Shown one piece after another: positions 1 to 6,226 of a stretch of 11,549 bases of DNA. The notes below the pieces were generated by a model. That model did not search any database, was not told the DNA's origin, and was given only the letters and a program-made list of their open reading frames with translations. The stretch comes from Verrucomicrobiales bacterium (GTDB taxonomy: Bacteria; Verrucomicrobiota; Verrucomicrobiia; Limisphaerales; UBA1096), in contig JAPPPH010000035.1 in assembly GCA_028817635.1 (NCBI GenBank), forward strand, positions 1 through 11,549, in the 5' to 3' direction. Both the position numbers and the translations under genes were made by a program. Position 1 is the stretch's first letter. The number at the start of each line of letters is the position of its first letter.

Positions 1-273
1 ACGCCCTTTAGCCTTTAAAAACCGGACTGAACCGCAGATAGCCAAGTTATTACTTTCTGTCCCTCCGCTCGTGAAAACCACCTCGCTTGGCTTACATTTC
101 CACACCCTTGAAACGCGGTCTCGGCAGTCATCCAAAAAAGAACGAGCCTTGCGGCCAACATGATGAATGCTTGACGGATTACCAAAGAAATCACCCAAAA
201 AAGGAAGCATGGCCTCCCTGACTTGAGCATCAAGCGGGGTGGTGGCGTTGTAATCCAAGTAAACCGTACGCAC
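1..273 (-). CDS. iscS: Cysteine desulfurase, group I (IscS/NifS-like), N-terminal 91 residues, truncated by window edge
   Basis: This PLP enzyme takes sulfur from L-cysteine for Fe-S cluster, thiamine or tRNA thiolation pathways in the cytoplasm. Reading from 273 leftwards gives an open frame that reaches the edge without a stop. Three family blocks are seen in order: YLDYNATTPLD near the start, FGNPSSIHHVGRKAR about residues 30-44, and VVFTSGGTESNNLAI about residues 66-80, which contacts PLP. The PLP-binding lysine and the active-site cysteine loop lie beyond the edge; full members are about 380-400 residues. The start is GTG at 271-273. It is the only start available, because an in-frame TAG sits at 283-285, and a purine-rich AGGTAGGGAACGGGG run precedes it. 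It lies 189 nt downstream of moxR on the same strand. Which member (IscS, NifS or another group I paralog) cannot be decided without the rest of the gene and its neighbours. Confidence 0.9.
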   Translation of the reverse strand, partial: MRTVYLDYNATTPLDAQVREAMLPFLGDFFGNPSSIHHVGRKARSFLDDCRDRVSRVWKCKPSEVVFTSGGTESNNLAICGSVRFLKAKGR

Positions 274-359
274 CCCCGTTCCCTACCTGAAATGGTAAAC
301 GATCACAATCGGAATGAATGAGAACAACCATTGAAAAACCAACAAATAAAGTGAGGCTA

Positions 360-427
360 AAAGGTGAATAAGATTGGGCAAATGCCGAGAGAGGTTTCTT
401 CACAGGATTATTCACAAAGGTGAATAA
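360..427. repeat. Direct repeat AAAGGTGAATAA (two copies) with a hairpin formed by the second copy
   Basis: AAAGGTGAATAA occurs at 360-371 and 416-427. The second copy is the right arm of a perfect 8-bp inverted repeat, TTATTCAC (408-415), loop AAAG, GTGAATAA (420-427). With one bulged A the stem extends to GG/CC (405-429). It lies downstream of moxR on the minus strand, right after the palindrome at 430-450. There is no T-run, so calling it a terminator would be a guess. Apart from this and the palindrome, the 274-462 gap shows no gene. Confidence 0.55.
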
Positions 428-429
428 CC

Positions 430-450
430 GGCCAAGCGCTTGGCCAAGCG
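430..450. repeat. CGCTTGGCCAAGCG palindrome, full copy fused to an inside-out copy (intergenic)
   Basis: A perfect 14-bp palindrome CGCTTGGCCAAGCG lies at 437-450. It overlaps a second perfect 16-bp palindrome, GGCCAAGCGCTTGGCC, at 430-445. The block lies 12 nt past the moxR stop codon, so on the moxR transcript it could fold as an alternative pair of hairpins. One of three perfect 14-mers in the window. Confidence 0.9.
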
Positions 451-462
451 GTGAGATGAAAG

Positions 463-1470
463 TTAGGCGGAAACCTTGGACGCCTCAGTATCGCGGGGAA
501 CCTCTGCTAGGATTTTCTCCAATACATGGTCAGAGGAAATGCCTTCTGCCTCTGCCTCAAAATTAACGATCAGGCGATGTCGCAAAGCCGGGATAGCAAC
601 AGCGGCAATGTCGTCAAAGCTGACATTGAAACGGCCCTCCTTCAGGGCGCGAACCTTAGCTCCTAGCAAAAGGGTCTGGGCACCGCGGGGACTGCTGCCA
701 AATCTTAAAAATTGGTTGGTTATGTCGAGAGCTGTCTCAGTCTGTGGATGCGTGGCAAGAACCAAGCGCACGGCGTAATCCTTTACATGTGAAGCCACCG
801 GCACTTGCTGTACCAATTGCTGTAAATCGATGAGCGTGCTTCCATCCACAACCTTGTTGATCTCGACTGAATTGCCTTCTGTCGTGCGGGTGACCACCTC
901 GGATAACTCTTCAGCCGTGGGATAGCCCACAACCAACTTGTAAAAAAACCGGTCTAGCTGGGCCTCCGGCAGCGGGTAGGTGCCTTCCTGATCGATGGGG
1001 TTTTGTGTGGCGAGGACAAAAAACGGGGTGTCGAGTTTTCTAATCTCACCGCCCGCCGTCACGCTGCGTTCCTGCATGGCTTCGAGCATCGCAGACTGGG
1101 TCTTCGGGGTGGCGCGATTGATCTCATCCGCCAAAACCAAGTGAGCGAAAATGGGGCCGCGTAGAAACTCGAATACACGTTTTCCATCGTCGGTCTCGTG
1201 AACCATGTTGGTTCCCAACACATCTGCCGGCATGAGGTCAGGAGTGAATTGAACCCGGCTAAACGAAAGATCAAGCACCTGACTCAGGGTCCGCACCAGA
1301 AGTGTTTTTCCAAGCCCGGGAACGCCTTCGAGCAGCACATGTCCATTGGCGAAAAGGGCGTTCAATGTCCCTTCCACGATGGGTTCTTGTCCGACGATTA
1401 CTTTTCCGATCTCGGACCGGAGCGAGTCGTACACATCCCGAAAACGGGCGATATTTTCCTCGGGGTTCAT
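463..1470 (-). CDS. moxR: MoxR-family AAA+ ATPase
   Basis: MoxR ATPases are cytoplasmic AAA+ chaperones that remodel or insert metal cofactors into partner proteins, usually von Willebrand factor A proteins or membrane complexes encoded nearby. The 335-residue product has the normal family length. Visible motifs are Walker A GVPGLGKT (residues 49-56), the family block RVQFTPDLMPADVLG (72-86), Walker B LVLADEINRA (111-120, D115/E116), sensor 1 ATQNP (154-158) and the EAQLDRF block (169-175) carrying the arginine finger. The ATG at 1468-1470 has a good AAGGAG Shine-Dalgarno site 6 nt upstream (1477-1482). The gene starts 36 nt after the stop of the upstream membrane/coiled-coil gene, so the two are probably one transcript. 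The usual DUF58 and VWA partners are not downstream; a cysteine desulfurase follows instead. Family assignment is firm; the client is unknown. Confidence 0.95.
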   Translation of the reverse strand: MNPEENIARFRDVYDSLRSEIGKVIVGQEPIVEGTLNALFANGHVLLEGVPGLGKTLLVRTLSQVLDLSFSRVQFTPDLMPADVLGTNMVHETDDGKRVFEFLRGPIFAHLVLADEINRATPKTQSAMLEAMQERSVTAGGEIRKLDTPFFVLATQNPIDQEGTYPLPEAQLDRFFYKLVVGYPTAEELSEVVTRTTEGNSVEINKVVDGSTLIDLQQLVQQVPVASHVKDYAVRLVLATHPQTETALDITNQFLRFGSSPRGAQTLLLGAKVRALKEGRFNVSFDDIAAVAIPALRHRLIVNFEAEAEGISSDHVLEKILAEVPRDTEASKVSA

Positions 1471-1506
1471 GAAAATCTCCTTGGGGTAAAAGCCGCCGAC
1501 CCGGCG

Positions 1507-3453
1507 TTATTCCTTCAGGTCGTCAAAATAGTCCCGCACGGAGTCCCGATAGGCGCGCGGTACCTTGTCCTGATTGAGCGCGTTGCGAGCCTCTGATTGA
1601 GCGGCTGAGGCGGCTTCCTGAAATTGCACTTTGCTGCTGCCAGTGATGCTCACACCTCGTAACGTGATGCTGGGCATTTGGCCCTTGGGATCAATTTGGC
1701 CCTTGATTCGCGAGGCGACCATGTTGTCGGGAACCTTGTTACCACGTTCGGTGATTCCACGAGGGTCCACGTCCGGGCGATTGAAGCCGGAGTTGTCCCA
1801 GCGTTGGGCCATCTGATCAGGCGAGAGTTGGTAACTGTCATTGCCCCACATGCCAACACCGGCTCCGGGTTTGTCGCTTGGCCCGACACTTGGGCTTTGA
1901 CAGACACCGAACGACTGGCAGTTGCCAACTGCCATCTGGGCACGCTCAAGATTCTTAAGCGCCTGCATCAGGTTTTGGGCATCCGCCATCTCCTTCAGCT
2001 TTTTCTTGAGTTCATCTTTAGCCTTGGTCAGAGACTGGGATGCACCGGATTTGTTGCCCGCCTTGGCTTGGTCTTTCGCATCCGAGAGGCACTGCGAGCA
2101 CTCTCCATAATTCTCTGCCGGATCCAGTGCTTCCTGCAATTCCTCGATCATTTTTTCCATCTCCTGATGGGTCAATTGGGATGAATCAAGTTGGCTCATC
2201 ATTTTCTCCAATGTGTTCAACGCAGCGGGTACCTGGCCTTTTTCCAATTGCTCGGCGAGGTCTTTTCCGACTTCTGCCATCTGCATCTCGAGATTTTGCA
2301 GTGCCTTGCTTAGTTCTGCCATTTTCTCAAGTTCCTGAGCAGAAAACTCCATATCCTTAAGAAATTGGTCTATATCGCTGGATTGTAACGACTCGATTGC
2401 CTGATCGAGATCAGGCATCTCAAGCCCCATTTTCTGGGCCATGTTGGATAGGTCGGCCAGCGATTGGGCCAACTCTTGTTGAGCCTGTTTGCCTTCAGGA
2501 GTGTTGGCATCCGGCAACCCGGCGGCGGCTTCCTTGATGGCGACCAGCTTGGATTTCAAATCGTCGAACTGCTCCGGTTTGGCATCCTTCGCATCGCCCA
2601 AGCTCTCTTCCAATTCGGCCATCTGCTTTTGCATTTCCGCCGGGGAGGGAGCGGTGGCACCCGCAGGAGTACGGGCGGCCTGTTGCAGTTTGTTGATCAT
2701 CTGCGCTTGGTCCAGTTTCTTGGCCTCATTACGCAGTTGTTCAGCAAGACTAGTGAGCTTGGCCAAGGCCTCGTCGCGAAGCAGTTCACCTTTTTGAAAT
2801 TCACGACCTAAGTCCTGAACCTCCTCCAGCACCTCCTCGGTAGGATCAAATTGAGGCGGGTTTTCCTTCACCTGCCACTGGGTAAGATTTTCGAGGTTCA
2901 TCCCAACATCCTCAATCACGTCAGTGTCACGTTGCTGATCCAAATAAGCCTTGCTGCGATGTTCCGGCACAAAGCCAAGCGCAAAACAGGCGATGAGCAC
3001 CAACAGGGTCCAGTTGCAGATTGCAGGTAGTCGAAGTGGGAGAAGTTTCTTGGGCTCGATCTCATCAGCCGCCCGGGCGGCATCCCGGATGACCAAGGCA
3101 GACCAGGCCGAGTCTCTGGCCTCCGTTTCGGTTAATTCGACCGCTGTACTTAACCTCTCCTTGAGACCTGTTTCCTGGTCCAGCCAACGAGCCGTGTCCC
3201 CCGCAGCGAAGCGCTTGGCCAAGCCGAGAATCAGGCCAACCACGGGAAACATCAGGCCAACCGCTACAGCCCAGAAAACGGATGCCGTTGAAATGGGTGC
3301 CAGTTTGTAAACCACGAGAGTCACCAGCCATAGGCACACACCGAACCAGAGGCCAAGCCACATGCTTCGCCATCCCGCTTGCACCTTTCGGCGACCGGAA
3401 GCAGCCTCGATTTTTGCGTCAATGACTTGTTTCTCACTCATGCAAAGGCTCAA
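1507..3453 (-). CDS. Three-helix membrane protein with long coiled-coil region, DUF4175-like, partner of MoxR
   Basis: No function is established for this 648-residue product. It has hydrophobic segments at about 31-49, 57-78 and 143-162. Between the second and third is AARWLDQETGLKERLSTAVEL-type sequence (spanning about 88-107), which resembles the N-terminal block of DUF4175 (TIGR02302-like) proteins. After the third helix comes a long charged, Q/E/K/L-rich helical region (about 175-500) likely to form coiled coils. It contains a CxxC pair (C452/C455, DNA 2089-2100). The last ~130 residues are Gly/Ser/Pro-rich and then globular. Large membrane proteins of this shape accompany moxR in several phyla, so a cell-envelope role with MoxR is inferred. 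The start is ambiguous. TTG at 3451-3453 lies 13 nt after a GGAGG (3467-3471); ATG at 3439-3441 would drop four residues but is too far from that site. Two palindrome copies lie inside it, read as ALAKL and LAKRF. Confidence 0.75.
   Translation of the reverse strand: MSLCMSEKQVIDAKIEAASGRRKVQAGWRSMWLGLWFGVCLWLVTLVVYKLAPISTASVFWAVAVGLMFPVVGLILGLAKRFAAGDTARWLDQETGLKERLSTAVELTETEARDSAWSALVIRDAARAADEIEPKKLLPLRLPAICNWTLLVLIACFALGFVPEHRSKAYLDQQRDTDVIEDVGMNLENLTQWQVKENPPQFDPTEEVLEEVQDLGREFQKGELLRDEALAKLTSLAEQLRNEAKKLDQAQMINKLQQAARTPAGATAPSPAEMQKQMAELEESLGDAKDAKPEQFDDLKSKLVAIKEAAAGLPDANTPEGKQAQQELAQSLADLSNMAQKMGLEMPDLDQAIESLQSSDIDQFLKDMEFSAQELEKMAELSKALQNLEMQMAEVGKDLAEQLEKGQVPAALNTLEKMMSQLDSSQLTHQEMEKMIEELQEALDPAENYGECSQCLSDAKDQAKAGNKSGASQSLTKAKDELKKKLKEMADAQNLMQALKNLERAQMAVGNCQSFGVCQSPSVGPSDKPGAGVGMWGNDSYQLSPDQMAQRWDNSGFNRPDVDPRGITERGNKVPDNMVASRIKGQIDPKGQMPSITLRGVSITGSSKVQFQEAASAAQSEARNALNQDKVPRAYRDSVRDYFDDLKE
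2757..2767. repeat. Palindrome copy GCTTGGCCAAG (in coding region)
   Basis: Perfect 10-bp core CTTGGCCAAG at 2758-2767 with one extra matching base. On the coding (minus) strand it is read in the LAK frame (ALAKL) in the helical region of the membrane protein. Confidence 0.85.
3212..3225. repeat. Palindrome copy, 13 of 14 positions (in coding region)
   Basis: CGCTTGGCCAAGCC: perfect 12-bp palindrome GCTTGGCCAAGC at 3213-3224. It encodes GLAKR at the cytoplasmic end of the second membrane helix of the DUF4175-like protein. Confidence 0.88.
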
Positions 3454-3501
3454 TGCTGCGCCCCCACCTCCATTTTTGCGAGAGAAAAATACAGTTCAAT
3501 T

Positions 3502-3530
3502 AATAAAAAATGGCTGCCAAAAGGCAGCCA
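3502..3530 (-). terminator. Rho-independent terminator of purE (ispA-purE transcript)
   Basis: Read on the minus strand, a perfect 8-bp stem TGGCTGCC/GGCAGCCA (arms at 3511-3518 and 3523-3530, TTTT loop) is followed at once by TTTTTT (3505-3510) and further A/T. It begins 24 nt after the purE stop codon, which fits a strong intrinsic terminator. It also insulates the downstream membrane protein gene, which then needs its own promoter between about 3454 and 3501. On the plus strand the hairpin is followed by TTCATAATT, a much weaker terminator. Confidence 0.92.
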
Positions 3531-3554
3531 TTCATAATTGATTAAGAAATTAAA

Positions 3555-4067
3555 TTAGCTCGCCGGCAATTCCAACTTCCGCTTGGCCAAGACCTTCTTC
3601 GTCTGGTCCTTGCGGAAGTTGTCGTAAATCTTCCGGTACTTTGCGGACTTCACGCCGAGGATGGCGACAGCCAACAGTGCGGCGTTGATAGCGCCCGGTT
3701 TGCCAATCGCGAGAGTGCCCACCGGGACGCCGGCTGGCATTTGCACGATCGAAAGCAGCGAATCCATGCCTTTAAGCGAGGCGGACTCCATCGGAACACC
3801 GAGCACCGGCAGAGTGACCTTTGCGGCGACCACGCCAGGAAGGTGGGCGGCACCGCCGGCGGCGGCGATGATGACTTCCACGCCGCGTTGCTCTGCGGTG
3901 GAGAGGTACTTGATCAGCGCATCGGTGGCACGGTGCGCGGAGATGGCTTGAGCTTCCCACGGAATGCCGAGGTCTTCGAGTTTCTGGGCGCAATTGGACA
4001 TGACGCCCCAGTCGGACTGGCTTCCCATGAGGATGCTCACCAATGGTTTTTTAGCTTTAGCTGCCAT
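3555..4067 (-). CDS. purE: N5-carboxyaminoimidazole ribonucleotide mutase (PurE, class I)
   Basis: PurE converts N5-CAIR to CAIR in de novo purine synthesis, in the cytoplasm, as an octamer. The 170-residue product is a full-length class I enzyme. It shows MGSQSDW (14-20, with S16 and D19), SAHR (43-46, H45 the catalytic histidine in E. coli numbering), GGAAHLPG (71-78) and the C-terminal DSLLSIVQMPAGVPVGTLAIG block of class I. After SAHR it reads ATD where E. coli PurE has TPD, a mild deviation at the active-site edge. PurK, its usual partner, is not in the window. The ATG at 4065-4067 has no clear Shine-Dalgarno site. The gene follows ispA by 97 nt on the same strand and ends in an intrinsic terminator. 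A palindrome copy near the 3' end supplies LAKRK at the C-terminal tail. Confidence 0.96.
   Translation of the reverse strand: MAAKAKKPLVSILMGSQSDWGVMSNCAQKLEDLGIPWEAQAISAHRATDALIKYLSTAEQRGVEVIIAAAGGAAHLPGVVAAKVTLPVLGVPMESASLKGMDSLLSIVQMPAGVPVGTLAIGKPGAINAALLAVAILGVKSAKYRKIYDNFRKDQTKKVLAKRKLELPAS
3580..3591. repeat. Palindrome copy CGCTTGGCCAAG (in coding region)
   Basis: Perfect core CTTGGCCAAG at 3582-3591. It lies in the last 12 codons of purE and encodes VLAKRK in the poorly conserved C-terminal tail, where extra sequence should be tolerated. Confidence 0.85.
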
Positions 4068-4105
4068 TTCTTGAAGAGCTGTAGTTTCAGCGTGGGCCGA
4101 GTAAA

Positions 4106-4117
4106 CTTGGCCAAGCG
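4106..4117. repeat. Palindrome copy CTTGGCCAAGCG (intergenic)
   Basis: Perfect core at 4106-4115 in the ispA-purE gap, 38 nt upstream of the purE start. On the transcript a TTTTTTG run (4119-4125 on the plus strand as A's) lies just 5' of it. Confidence 0.88.
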
Positions 4118-4153
4118 CAAAAAATCAAACCTGTTTCATGGCTACACCATGTC

Positions 4154-4167
4154 CGCTTGGCCAAGCT
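4154..4167. repeat. Palindrome copy, perfect 12-bp GCTTGGCCAAGC (intergenic, abuts ispA stop)
   Basis: The perfect 12-bp palindrome at 4155-4166 begins on the very next base after the ispA TGA stop (4167-4169, minus strand). Its placement directly behind a stop codon resembles the copy after moxR. Confidence 0.9.
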
Positions 4168-5087
4168 CAGTGGTCGCGCTTCAACAGGTAGTCCGCAAGT
4201 GCTTCCAGCGCAACGGCCCTGCCGCGGAATGGCTTCAGCGCCTGATAGGCCTTGGTCGTCAATTCAGCGGCAATTTTGCGGGATTTTTCCAGGCCAACTA
4301 TGGAGGGGTAGGTGGCCTTTTGTACCGCCTCATCCTTGCCGGCAGTCTTACCAAGCTGTTCAGATGATTGGGTGACGTCGAGGATGTCGTCGATCACCTG
4401 AAACGCCAGCCCGACGTGGTAGCCAAAATCGGTCAGCGCCTCGAGTTGGCGGGGTGTGCAGTTGGCGGACATGCCGCCTAGTTTCACGGAGCAGGTCAGG
4501 AGCGCGGAGGTTTTGCGCTCGTGAATATAGCGAAGCTGGGCTCGTGACACCGGCTTCCCCTCACCCTCGAGGTCAGCCACCTGTCCGGCGATCAACTGAG
4601 CGTGACCGGCCGTCTTGGCCAATTCACCCACGAAATCGTTTTGCTTGTAGCGCTTGGTTGGCTTGGCCTCGTTGGCCAACTCGAATGCCAGCGTGAGCAG
4701 GGCATCCCCGGCCAGCACCGCGATGCCCTCCCCGTAAACAATGTGATTGGTTTTGTTTCCGCGCCGGTAATCGTCGTTGTCCAAGGCCGGAAGGTCGTCA
4801 TGAATCAATGAGTAGGTGTGGATGCACTCTACCGCCGAGCCAAGGATGAGCGAGTTCTTTGGATTACCCCCGCAGGCCTCGGCAGCGGCCTTGCAAAGAA
4901 TCGGCCGCAACCGTTTTCCGCCGGCGAACACCGAGTAACGCATCGACTCGTGCAGCGTTTTAGGTTTTGCGGACGCCTTCGGCAGATGCCGGTTCAACGC
5001 TGCATCGACCTGTCTCATGCTCTGGTCGATGTAACGCTTGAGCGAGAATGTATTTTGATTGGCGCGTTTATGGGAGGAATCCGGCAC
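4167..5087 (-). CDS. ispA: Short-chain trans-isoprenyl diphosphate synthase, farnesyl-diphosphate-synthase type
   Basis: The enzyme condenses IPP with DMAPP and GPP, giving farnesyl diphosphate for quinone, hopanoid or carotenoid and undecaprenyl synthesis in the cytoplasm. The 306-residue product shows GGKRLRP (56-62, IPP binding), the first Asp-rich motif DDLPALD (97-103) with the two-residue insertion of bacterial type II enzymes, followed by NDDYRRG, GDALL (127-131), the KT pair (192-193) and the second Asp-rich motif DDILD (233-237). Tyrosine 92, five residues before the first Asp-rich motif, is the aromatic that normally stops elongation at C15, so FPP rather than GGPP is the likely product. 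The start is GTG at 5085-5087, without a clear Shine-Dalgarno site. An in-frame TAA 12 nt upstream rules out extension, and the next Met (24) would leave the N-terminus too short. Chain length is inferred, not shown. Confidence 0.92.
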   Translation of the reverse strand: MPDSSHKRANQNTFSLKRYIDQSMRQVDAALNRHLPKASAKPKTLHESMRYSVFAGGKRLRPILCKAAAEACGGNPKNSLILGSAVECIHTYSLIHDDLPALDNDDYRRGNKTNHIVYGEGIAVLAGDALLTLAFELANEAKPTKRYKQNDFVGELAKTAGHAQLIAGQVADLEGEGKPVSRAQLRYIHERKTSALLTCSVKLGGMSANCTPRQLEALTDFGYHVGLAFQVIDDILDVTQSSEQLGKTAGKDEAVQKATYPSIVGLEKSRKIAAELTTKAYQALKPFRGRAVALEALADYLLKRDH

Positions 5088-5142
5088 GGGGACGTTTTAA
5101 TCACCGTCGTCTTCCCTCACAAGACAGAACCAGCAGCTTGTC

Positions 5143-5160
5143 GATTGGCTGATTGGCTGA
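5143..5160. repeat. Short tandem repeat GATTGGCT x2 in the divergent promoter region
   Basis: GATTGGCT at 5143-5150 is repeated directly at 5151-5158, followed by GAT. It lies between the divergent starts of ispA (5087) and the ankyrin gene (5182), about 25 nt before the latter. It could be a duplicated operator or only a slippage product. No convincing -35/-10 pair could be assigned in this 94-nt gap. Confidence 0.4.
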
Positions 5161-5181
5161 TAAGCAATGCCGCAGTAAGTA

Positions 5182-6210
5182 ATGAAACCACAAATCATCT
5201 TTTCAATCTTGGCTGTTTTAATGACCGGCTGCGGCAAACCGACGCCTCCTGATATCTCTATCCATGAAGCAGCAATGGAGGGCGACATGGAAGCCCTCAA
5301 GCAGCACTTGGCGGCAGGAACAGATCCGAACTCAGCTAATCGTGGTGAGCGAAATTTAGAGTATTCCATTAAGCCTCCACTGCATTACTCGAAAAACAAG
5401 CAGGTAGCCGAGTTGTTGATTGCCGGAGGCGCAGACGTGGATTTTAAGGATCAAACCGGCGCGGCCATTTTACACTACTGGGCCTTCTTCTCATATGGAG
5501 AAACCGAGTTAATTGAGTTGCTCATTGCAAACGGAGCCAATGTGAATATCAAGGATTCACTCGGCAATACTCCGTTGGATAAAGCGATAGAAGGAAGTAC
5601 CAGCTGGCACAAAGCCGCCAGAGAAGAAAGGGTTAAAATAGCTGCAATACTGCGAAAGCACGGTGGGGTAAGCGGGGCAATGGACTCCATCGTAGCAGCA
5701 GTGAACTCTGGAGATGTTGAGGCCGTAAAAAAACACATATCCAACGGGGGAGAAGAATCGGAAAAAATCAAAGATGTATTTAGCCGGGCAGTGCAGTTGG
5801 ATCACGCGGAGATCGTGGACCTGCTCCTGGCCAGCGGGACAGATTTGAAAGCCAAGCTGGATGGATTATTACATCAGGTGAAGTCAGTTGAAGTTGCGAA
5901 TTTATTGATTAAGTACGGAGCAAACGTGAACGCGAACTCTCAATTTGGTGGCACGCCATTGCACTCAATCATCAGCCGTAGGTATCTCGATATGAATCAA
6001 AACAACACCGTTCAACTGGTGGAATTATTAATTACAAAAGGAGCAAATGTAAACGCTGTGAACGATCAAGGGAGAACCCCTCTTGATTTGCTTCATAGCT
6101 CCGGTATGCTAGGCAATCCTGCAGCGGAAGCCGTCGCCCCAAGCGGGCCGTTAGCCGAGCTTCTCCGCAAACATGGAGGCAAGACAGGGATGGAGATTGG
6201 GAGTGAATAA
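5182..6210 (+). CDS. Ankyrin-repeat lipoprotein
   Basis: The 342-residue protein begins with a lipoprotein signal peptide: K2, a hydrophobic stretch to residue 14, and lipobox LMTGC with C17 as the likely lipidated residue. The rest is ankyrin repeats, recognisable by ELLI-NGANVN(A/I)-D--G-TPL patterns: about residues 26-55, 64-92, 94-140, 168-190, 196-222, 228-262 and 275-305. This is a protein-binding solenoid on the periplasmic side of an envelope membrane; no catalytic residue is seen. LRKHGG occurs twice (157-162 and 328-333), each closing a block of repeats, which suggests two duplicated halves. The gene is clearly AT-richer than its neighbours (6001-6060 has 22 G/C of 60, against 42 of 60 at 6361-6420) and has no copy of the palindrome. 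The ATG has only a weak upstream TAAG. It ends 16 nt before the oxidoreductase gene. The partner is unknown. Confidence 0.85.
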   Translation: MKPQIIFSILAVLMTGCGKPTPPDISIHEAAMEGDMEALKQHLAAGTDPNSANRGERNLEYSIKPPLHYSKNKQVAELLIAGGADVDFKDQTGAAILHYWAFFSYGETELIELLIANGANVNIKDSLGNTPLDKAIEGSTSWHKAAREERVKIAAILRKHGGVSGAMDSIVAAVNSGDVEAVKKHISNGGEESEKIKDVFSRAVQLDHAEIVDLLLASGTDLKAKLDGLLHQVKSVEVANLLIKYGANVNANSQFGGTPLHSIISRRYLDMNQNNTVQLVELLITKGANVNAVNDQGRTPLDLLHSSGMLGNPAAEAVAPSGPLAELLRKHGGKTGMEIGSE

Positions 6211-6226
6211 TCTGAAATAAGGAGAA

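Noticed and set aside
15..415. Minus-strand open frames at 15-233 and 230-415
   Set aside because: The first is a frame shadow of the cysteine desulfurase, whose own frame gives unmistakable family motifs. The second is intergenic, has no recognisable features and overlaps the desulfurase start.
5088..5181. A specific sigma-70 promoter in the ispA/ankyrin divergent gap
   Set aside because: Several loose TTG-- and TA---T matches exist, but none has both boxes at proper spacing, so no promoter is called.
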